A DNA stretch of 10,686 nt from Salibaculum sp031581025 (lineage in GTDB: Bacteria > Pseudomonadota > Alphaproteobacteria > Rhodobacterales > Rhodobacteraceae): the NCBI RefSeq assembly GCF_031581025.1, contig NZ_JAVLCA010000060.1; one strand, written 5' to 3'. The first letter of the stretch is position 1; every line of letters begins with the position of its first letter. Positions 1 to 5,011 of this stretch are shown in pieces. The notes below the pieces were generated by a model, which saw only the letters and a list, made by a program, of their open reading frames with translations, was not told the origin of the DNA and ran no database searches. The position numbers were made by a program, and so were the translations under genes.

Positions 1-78
1 CAAGCCGCGCTGAACCCTGCAGGAGAGAAGAAGGTCGAGCGATTCGGCTGGACCTGCGCGCCAGCTGGTTACGCCTAA
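1..78 (+). CDS. C-terminal end of an unidentified plus-strand gene
   Basis: Frame 1 is open from the window edge for 25 codons and ends in TAA at 76-78. The visible tail ends GEKKVERFGWTCAPAGYA, which reads like ordinary protein but matches no family I can name. No start codon is needed because the gene enters from the left. Its stop codon overlaps the TAG of the minus-strand coxI gene (75-77), so the two genes converge tail to tail with no spacer and no visible terminator hairpin. The open frame is short, so chance cannot be excluded. Confidence 0.5.
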   Translation, partial: QAALNPAGEKKVERFGWTCAPAGYA

Positions 79-998
79 CGGTTTGTTTGCTGCAAAGCCG
101 CGACCACTTCGGCCAGCGCAGACACCGCAATGGATGGCGCATCTCTCAAAGATGGAACCAGACCAATGGGCCCGCGCAAACGCGTTAGTGCTGACTCATC
201 AACGCCCATGGCGCGCAGCGTGTCCAGCCGCATCTGGTGGGTTCGTTGGCTTCCCAAGCTGCCGATAAACGCGGCCGGGCTGTTTACGGCCGCGCGCAAC
301 AGGTCCGGTTCCCACCCATGGTCGTGGAACAACGTCAGAAAGGCCGAAAAGGCGTCAAGCGTGTTCAACTCAGGCACCTGATCGGGCGTTGTCAGATGCA
401 CGGGCCTTGAACTGGCCAAATGCCCGATGGCGGCAAGGTCTTCGGGATCAGGCGAAAGGAGATGCAGCTCAAATCCCGTCGCCCTCCCGATTTGGGCGAT
501 GGCCCGAAAAACAGCCCCGCGCCCGGCCAGCACCAGGCGATCACGGGGGCTATAGTCAAAGGCTTTGCTCAAGTCTTCGGCAAAAAACTGCAAGCGTACA
601 GGGTGACGCGCCGCCAAATTTTGAGCTGCCGTCAAGATGGCATTCCGGTCCGGCACCGGATCAATCAACACCGTCAACGCCCCGCCGCACGGCAACTTGA
701 GATCGACATAGCGCGAGCCTTCGCCATAGCGAATAAGCGTTTTTGTGCCGCGCTCCAGTGCTGACTGTGCGTGCAGTTGAATGTCGCGGTCGATGCACCC
801 GTTGGACAAATAGCCGGTCATGGCCCCATTGGACTCGACCAAAGCCAGCGACCCGACCTCTCGCGCGGCCCCACCTTCGATGGCCATGGACGTGATCAGC
901 GCGAAAGGACGGCTGGCATTGATGAGCGCGGCCGCCTTTGCGATGATGTCCGAGGCATGCTCGGTGTAGTTCAGATCCTCAGGCGGCAGCGTCTTCAT
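75..998 (-). CDS. coxI: XdhC/CoxI-family Mo-cofactor maturation protein
   Basis: The product is 307 residues of the XdhC/CoxI family, whose members bind molybdenum cofactor and help load and sulfurate it in xanthine dehydrogenase-type enzymes. An N-terminal XdhC_CoxI domain spans about residues 13-115, with NGCIDRD (C68) and KLPCGGALTVLIDP (C104). A Rossmann-like C-terminal domain starts near residue 155 (LVLAGRGAVFRAIA) and contains AFIGSLGSQRTHQMRL (about 243-258) and IGLVPSLRDAPSIAVS (about 278-293). Length fits CoxI proteins (about 300-330). The start at 998 gives a 20-nt overlap with coxG. An in-frame ATG at 1112 would add 38 residues that look like antisense of coxG, so it was not used. 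The gene is last in the cox operon, so CODH maturation is the likely job. An xdhC for another molybdenum hydroxylase is the alternative. Confidence 0.85.
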   Translation of the reverse strand: MKTLPPEDLNYTEHASDIIAKAAALINASRPFALITSMAIEGGAAREVGSLALVESNGAMTGYLSNGCIDRDIQLHAQSALERGTKTLIRYGEGSRYVDLKLPCGGALTVLIDPVPDRNAILTAAQNLAARHPVRLQFFAEDLSKAFDYSPRDRLVLAGRGAVFRAIAQIGRATGFELHLLSPDPEDLAAIGHLASSRPVHLTTPDQVPELNTLDAFSAFLTLFHDHGWEPDLLRAAVNSPAAFIGSLGSQRTHQMRLDTLRAMGVDESALTRLRGPIGLVPSLRDAPSIAVSALAEVVAALQQTNR

Positions 999-1434
999 TG
1001 ACCACTTCGGCAAATGATTTGAAGAACTTAGATGCCAGCTTTTTGGCCGTGCTTTGGATGAGACGGCTACCAAGCTGCGCCAGCTTCCCGCCGATATCCG
1101 CCTTGGCGTCATATTTCAGCAGTGTGGTGTGGGCGTCGATGGCTGTCAGCGTGACATCCGCCCCGCCTTTCGCATGGCCCGCCGTGCCGCCGTTGCCTTG
1201 ACCGGTGAGCGAAAACTCATCAGGCGCACCGGACGTATCAAGCTGCACATTGCCGCTAAAACGCGCCTTCACAGGCCCAACCTTGAGCAGGACTTTGGCT
1301 TCCAGTTCTGTGTCAGAATGTTTGATCAGTTCTTCACAGCCCGGGATGCACTGCTTCAGCACCTCGGGATCGTTCAGCGCTTCATAGACACGGTCTTTGG
1401 GGGCGTTGATTGTTACTTCGTCAGCGAGTTCCAT
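979..1434 (-). CDS. coxG: CoxG, SRPBCC-fold CODH accessory protein (short form)
   Basis: This is a 151-residue CoxG-family protein with the START/Bet v1-like (SRPBCC) fold. Recognisable stretches are the N-terminal VTINAPKDRVYEALNDPEVL, QCIPGCEEL (29-36), KVGPVKARFSGNV (51-63) and the C-terminal helix region KADIGGKLAQLGSRLIQSTA (111-130). CoxG proteins help CODH associate with the membrane, and work on mycobacterial CODH points to carriage of quinone in the hydrophobic cavity. Many CoxG proteins are near 200 residues with a linker and a hydrophobic tail. This one ends soon after the core fold at FAEVVNEDAAA and shows no membrane segment. A Shine-Dalgarno AAGGA lies 6 nt before the ATG. The gene follows the 33-codon ORF by 13 nt and overlaps coxI by 20 nt. 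Confidence 0.92.
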   Translation of the reverse strand: MELADEVTINAPKDRVYEALNDPEVLKQCIPGCEELIKHSDTELEAKVLLKVGPVKARFSGNVQLDTSGAPDEFSLTGQGNGGTAGHAKGGADVTLTAIDAHTTLLKYDAKADIGGKLAQLGSRLIQSTAKKLASKFFKSFAEVVNEDAAA

Positions 1435-1447
1435 GCGATATCCTTCT

Positions 1448-1549
1448 TTAGCAACAGGGAAATTTGAGGGTGGCCAGATGCTCGGCCTGTTTAGGGGTTA
1501 GCGCGAGCATGCGACGCAGGTGGATCAGTGATTTTCTGAGTGATTTCAT
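1448..1549 (-). CDS. Candidate 33-residue microprotein between mocA and coxG
   Basis: A 33-codon ORF fills the only large gap in the accessory part of the operon. Its ATG overlaps the mocA stop as ATGA (1549-1546), the junction style used elsewhere in the operon. It has GGAG 8 nt upstream and ends in TAA at 1450-1448, 13 nt before the coxG ATG. The peptide is basic in its first 14 residues (MKSLRKSLIHLRRM) and ends in LTPKQAEHLATLKFPCC with a terminal Cys-Cys pair. Predicted character is an amphipathic helix with a cysteine tail. No membrane segment or signal peptide is evident. I do not recognise a family, and no function is claimed. It could instead be a translational-coupling leader for coxG or a chance ORF. 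Confidence 0.6.
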   Translation of the reverse strand: MKSLRKSLIHLRRMLALTPKQAEHLATLKFPCC

Positions 1550-2151
1550 AGGACGTGCTCCAATGCGCCACGTTCAAACGCGGCATAGGCTTCGGGCGTG
1601 TCGATATCGGCATAAAACCCCGCAGCGGACAGGTCGTGAAACTGCACCTGTTCGGGGTTTTTGCGGGTGAATGACCTGCAACCGGGGTTGCGAGGATCAG
1701 CCAGAAGCCGAGCCCGCAGGGCCGCAGGAACCACGATCGGGTTGCCGCGCTGGTCTGCGTATCGCGGGATCGAGAGTTGGCCGGGCTGTGCGCTATGGGC
1801 GTCAAGCAACGCGTGCAGATCGTTTTCGCGCAGCAAAGGCTGATCACTCAATCCAATCAAAAGGTCATGGCCTTCTGGCACCGCGTTCAAACCATAGGCA
1901 ACAGAGGTGTGTTGACCCAAACTGTAATCGGGGTTGAAAACCGTCTGCACAACACTGCCGTCAAGCGCGGCCTCGATCTGCTGTGCCTCATGGCCGGTGA
2001 CGACGATCACGGCGCCATTTGTAACCGCGCTGTACACGCGGACCATATGACAGATCATCGGCACGCCATTAACCGGCAGTAACAGCTTGTTGTCTGTGCC
2101 CATCCGGCGCGACAGGCCGGCGGCGAGTATGACGGTGCTCAGATTATTCAT
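1546..2151 (-). CDS. mocA: MocA-like CTP:molybdopterin cytidylyltransferase
   Basis: The product is 201 residues of the NTP_transf_3 (MobA/MocA/IspD-like) nucleotidyltransferase fold. The nucleotide-binding signature VILAAGLSRRMGTDNKLLLP occupies residues 7-26, with Lys22. A metal-binding-type strand GLSDQPLL lies at 100-107, RGNPIVVP at 135-142, and the C-terminal DIDTPEAY at 182-189. MocA enzymes join CMP from CTP to molybdopterin to give molybdopterin cytosine dinucleotide (MCD), the cofactor form used by CODH. The gene sits between coxF and coxG, overlaps the coxF stop by 8 nt, and its TGA overlaps the next ATG, so a dedicated MCD synthase for CoxL is the natural reading. CTP preference is inferred from context and general similarity. 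A MobA-type GTP enzyme is less likely because the CODH partner needs MCD. Confidence 0.88.
   Translation of the reverse strand: MNNLSTVILAAGLSRRMGTDNKLLLPVNGVPMICHMVRVYSAVTNGAVIVVTGHEAQQIEAALDGSVVQTVFNPDYSLGQHTSVAYGLNAVPEGHDLLIGLSDQPLLRENDLHALLDAHSAQPGQLSIPRYADQRGNPIVVPAALRARLLADPRNPGCRSFTRKNPEQVQFHDLSAAGFYADIDTPEAYAAFERGALEHVL
1558..1561 (-). promoter_or_regulatory. Ribosome binding site of the 33-codon ORF
   Basis: The minus strand reads GGAG followed by 8 nt (CACGTCCT) and then the ATG at 1549. The motif lies inside the 3' end of mocA and supports real initiation at the small ORF rather than simple read-through to coxG. Confidence 0.5.
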
Positions 2152-2917
2152 CCCAGGACTTCACCTTTGCCCGGCGACTCTCGACCAGTTCAGCCAGGAT
2201 AGACAGGGCGATTTCTTCTGGCGTGACCGCGCCAATGTCGGACCCGGCTGGCGCTTTGACACGGTCTACCGCGGCTTTCTCAACGCCTGCGGCTACAAGC
2301 TTTGCTGCGAGGGCTTCGAACTTGCGGTGGCTCCCAACAAAGGCGACGTAGTCCGCCTGCGTATCCAGAGCGGCCTTCAGCGCGTCCAGATCCCCCTGAC
2401 CTTGTGTCGCGACCACGATGAACCGCTGTGGCCCAACGGCCTGCATTTCGGTTTCGACGTGCCAATGGAAGGTCGGTGCAAGCATGCTTAGCGCTTGCGC
2501 GACCGGAGATGCGCCCAAAACCACCAGTTGCGGCAGGGGCAGACACGGCTCGATGAATATATCCACTGTCCCCCGTGAGGGACAGCCGTTGCGGGCGAAT
2601 TGGGTGCCGTCAATCTGATCACCGGGCGTGACGCCCTTTTCGGCAAGCAGGTCTTCCGGTGCGACCGACACAAGCTGCGGAGCGCCCTCGGCCAGGGCCT
2701 GCAAAGTTGCGCGCTTTACCGCGCCTCGGGTACAGCCACCGCCCAGCCAGCCCTGCAGGATGGTGCCATCCGCCGACAGCAGCGCCTTGGCACCCGGCTT
2801 GGCCGCCGTCGCGCCCATTGTGCGCACGATGGTGGCAAAGGCAAAGGGCTCTGACCGGTTGCGCAGGTCTTGTGCGACTTCGGCGAGGTCAGAAGAGATG
2901 ACTTCTGCGGGTGTCAT
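2144..2917 (-). CDS. coxF: CoxF, XdhC-family CODH maturation protein
   Basis: The product is 257 residues of the XdhC/CoxI/CoxF family. The N-terminal domain (about 10-125) carries GWLGGGCTRGAV with C62 and GCPSRGTVDIFIEP (111-124) with C112. The Rossmann-like half begins at LVVLGASPVAQAL (131-143) and contains ADYVAFVGSHRKF (188-200) and the late segment DIGAVTPEEIALSILAE. In Afipia (Oligotropha) carboxidovorans, CoxF is needed together with CoxD and CoxE to complete the Cu-S-Mo active site, and the copper step is the usual assignment. The ATG overlaps the coxE stop as ATGA, and the stop (TAA, 2144-2146) lies inside the first codons of mocA. Identity as CoxF rather than CoxI rests mainly on its position after coxE. 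Confidence 0.88.
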   Translation of the reverse strand: MTPAEVISSDLAEVAQDLRNRSEPFAFATIVRTMGATAAKPGAKALLSADGTILQGWLGGGCTRGAVKRATLQALAEGAPQLVSVAPEDLLAEKGVTPGDQIDGTQFARNGCPSRGTVDIFIEPCLPLPQLVVLGASPVAQALSMLAPTFHWHVETEMQAVGPQRFIVVATQGQGDLDALKAALDTQADYVAFVGSHRKFEALAAKLVAAGVEKAAVDRVKAPAGSDIGAVTPEEIALSILAELVESRRAKVKSWDE

Positions 2918-4095
2918 ATGCGGGCCAACTCCGTTTCGAGGGCAGCAAGATCGTAAAGGGTGTTTGCGGCACGGAACAGATCGAGATGCGGAAGAGCAGC
3001 GGCCATGCCCGCGGCCACAGGTTGGTAATCTGTCCAGCCTTTGAGCGGGTTAAGCCAGATGATCCGGCATCCGCGCTTGCGTAACTTGGCAAGGGCGCTG
3101 TCAAGAATCGCCGGATCGCTAGTGTCGTAGCCATCTGACAGGATGACCACCACAGATCGACCGTCAACAAAACGGCGCGCATAAGTTTCTGCGAAGCGTT
3201 GCAGGCTTTCGCCGATTTTCGATCCGCCGCCAAAGCCATCTGCCATCAGGGTCATGCGGCCAATGGCGCGCATCGCGTCTTTGTCGCGCAAGGCTTCGGT
3301 GATCCGTACAAGGCGGGTGTGAAAAAGGTAGGCATCTGCCGATGTATCGGCCCGCATGAGCCCGGATAGAAACGCCAGAAAGACTTGGGAATACACGCTC
3401 ATCGAACCGGACACGTCGCAAATCGCCGTGATCTTGCGGCTACGGTCGGGCCTGCGTTTCTTGATCAGGCGCAAAGGTTCGCCACCGGTCGCAAGGCTAT
3501 GGCGGATGGTTTTTCGGAAATGCAGCCTGTCGCCCCGGCGGGCTGCAACCCGGCGACGGGATCGAGTATCGCGCAACGCCGCGCCCAATCGGCGGGCCAC
3601 GTCTTCAGCTTCGGCGATGTCCTCGGGGCGCACCAGATCCCGCAAGTCGCGGCGGTTTAGGTTGCGCTGTTTCGTTGCGATCAACTTGCCAGTGCCATCA
3701 CTGTCCGCTTCGCCGCCATCGGTGTCGGGGGCTGTTGCAGAGCCAGCGGCGCCAAGATCTTCGCCCTGTCCATCGCGGGAGGAATGCACATTATCGTTCG
3801 CGCTAGCGGTTTGGTTCGGGATGACTTTTTGTTTTACCCGGCCCATGTCCATCCAGAAGCTGTTGAACAGATCGTCGAACCGCTCTGCCTCGTCCTTGCA
3901 GCCGGTGCAAACGGCGCGCAGGGCCTTGCGGCAGTCGTCGGGATGGATCGCGTCGATTTCCGAAATCGCGGCCATGGCCGCATCTGCCTCGGCGACACCC
4001 AAACGCAAGCCATTCTCGCGCAGATGCGCGATGAACCCCGCCATGCGCGCGGCAGGCCCGGGATCACGGGCGGTGAATTTCGTGACCCGGCTCAT
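2914..4095 (-). CDS. coxE: CoxE, von Willebrand A domain CODH maturation protein
   Basis: The 393-residue product is a VWA protein of the CoxE family (PF05762 type). The metal-ion-dependent adhesion motif DVSGSMS starts at D227, a Ser/Thr-containing second loop GGGSKIGESL follows at 289-298, and ILSDGYDTSDP (318-328) supplies the third Asp. The N-terminal third (1-90) is the conserved CoxE helical domain with CTGC (63-66). A Gly/Asp-rich, probably disordered linker covers about 100-137. CoxE works with the AAA+ protein CoxD, a pairing typical of MoxR/VWA chaperone systems, to mature the CODH active site. The start at 4095 overlaps the coxD stop as ATGA. The 106 extra residues from an upstream ATG at 4413 are antisense-like coxD sequence. 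The stop overlaps coxF by 4 nt. Confidence 0.95.
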   Translation of the reverse strand: MSRVTKFTARDPGPAARMAGFIAHLRENGLRLGVAEADAAMAAISEIDAIHPDDCRKALRAVCTGCKDEAERFDDLFNSFWMDMGRVKQKVIPNQTASANDNVHSSRDGQGEDLGAAGSATAPDTDGGEADSDGTGKLIATKQRNLNRRDLRDLVRPEDIAEAEDVARRLGAALRDTRSRRRVAARRGDRLHFRKTIRHSLATGGEPLRLIKKRRPDRSRKITAICDVSGSMSVYSQVFLAFLSGLMRADTSADAYLFHTRLVRITEALRDKDAMRAIGRMTLMADGFGGGSKIGESLQRFAETYARRFVDGRSVVVILSDGYDTSDPAILDSALAKLRKRGCRIIWLNPLKGWTDYQPVAAGMAAALPHLDLFRAANTLYDLAALETELARI

Positions 4096-4967
4096 ACCGC
4101 CTTTCCCGCGATGCGGGCGGCGACATCCGGGGTGATACTCGCCTGATCGCTTTGGGTCTTCAGCAAGGTGGTCAGGGTGGATTGCAAAACCGCCGGATCT
4201 TCGGTCAGGTCTGCGATGTCCAGCCCCATCAGAGCTGCCGCAAAATCCAGCATTTCGGCGATGCCCGGTGTCTTTTCCAGATCTTCCTCGCGCAGGCGTT
4301 GCACGAAGCCAATGATCTGCTCGCCCAGCCGCTGCTCGATTTCGGGGCAACGCGCCTTGAGGACGGCCAATTCCGTCGCCCGGTCGGGGTATTCGACATA
4401 GGTGTATAGACAACGACGGCGCAGCGCGTCCGACAGATCGCGGGTGCCATTCGATGTCAGGATCACGATGGGGTGCGAGGTGGCCTTGATTGTCCCGAGT
4501 TCCGGGATGGAAACCTGAAAATCCGACAGGATTTCCAGCAAATAGGCCTCAAACTCTTCATCTGCCCGGTCGATTTCATCAATCAGTAACACCGGGGGTG
4601 TTTCTTGCGTGATCGCCGCCAGCAACGGGCGTTCCAAAAGAAAATCACGCGAAAAGATGCGGTCTTCGACGGCTTTGCCGGTCTCTCCGCCTTCGGCTGC
4701 CGCGCGGATGCTCAACAATTGCCGCTGGTAGTTCCATTCATAGATCGCCTGCGCCGCGTCTAGGCCTTCATAGCATTGCAACCGGATCAGCCGCGTGTCC
4801 TGTGCTTGCGCCAATGTGCGCGCAACTTCGGTCTTGCCGACACCTGCGGCCCCTTCAAGCAGCAAGGGGCGGCCCAGTGACAAGGCCAGTTGCAAAGCAA
4901 CAGCCAAGTCATCAGAGGCCACATAGCCTTGCCCGGCCAGTGCGGTTTTCAAGTCAGTCCAGCTCAT
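4092..4967 (-). CDS. coxD: CoxD, MoxR-type AAA+ ATPase
   Basis: The 291-residue product is a MoxR-family AAA+ ATPase. Walker A is GAAGVGKT (39-46), Walker B is VLLIDEIDRAD (126-136), sensor 1 is TSN (171-173), and the arginine-rich sensor region is DLSDALRRRCLYTYVEYPD (177-195). In Afipia carboxidovorans CoxD is required for sulfuration of the molybdenum centre and is membrane associated. I see no transmembrane segment here. An upstream in-frame ATG at 5006 would prepend MRVRGDAYPQENP, but that codon sits at the foot of a strong hairpin. MSWTDLKTAL at 4967 matches the usual start and length (about 295), with a weak AAGAGAA ribosome site just after the hairpin. It is coupled to coxE by ATGA. 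Confidence 0.95.
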   Translation of the reverse strand: MSWTDLKTALAGQGYVASDDLAVALQLALSLGRPLLLEGAAGVGKTEVARTLAQAQDTRLIRLQCYEGLDAAQAIYEWNYQRQLLSIRAAAEGGETGKAVEDRIFSRDFLLERPLLAAITQETPPVLLIDEIDRADEEFEAYLLEILSDFQVSIPELGTIKATSHPIVILTSNGTRDLSDALRRRCLYTYVEYPDRATELAVLKARCPEIEQRLGEQIIGFVQRLREEDLEKTPGIAEMLDFAAALMGLDIADLTEDPAVLQSTLTTLLKTQSDQASITPDVAARIAGKAV

Positions 4968-4977
4968 AGGATTCTCT

Positions 4978-5005
4978 TGAGGGTACGCGTCTCCGCGCAC
5001 CCTCA
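4978..5005 (-). promoter_or_regulatory. Intergenic mRNA hairpin between coxL and coxD
   Basis: In the minus-strand RNA, UGAGGGUGCGCG (5005-4994) pairs with CGCGUACCCUCA (4989-4978). The stem is 12 bp including one G-U wobble, closed by the GNRA-type tetraloop GAGA (4993-4990). The plus-strand copy would have an A-C mismatch at the wobble position, so the structure favours the cox transcript. No U-tract follows: the next bases are AGAGAATCCT and then the coxD ATG, so this is not a standard terminator. It probably protects the 3' end of the processed coxMSL message, or partly attenuates read-through or translation into coxD. That role is inference. Confidence 0.6.
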
Positions 5006-5011
5006 TTGGCG

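Noticed and set aside
3356..4135. 259-codon plus-strand ORF antisense to coxE
   Set aside because: An Arg/Ser-rich translation typical of antisense GC-rich DNA; coxE on the other strand is well supported.
4968..5006. 13-residue N-terminal extension of CoxD from the ATG at 5006
   Set aside because: The ATG lies at the base of the coxL-coxD hairpin, and the added residues are not family-like.
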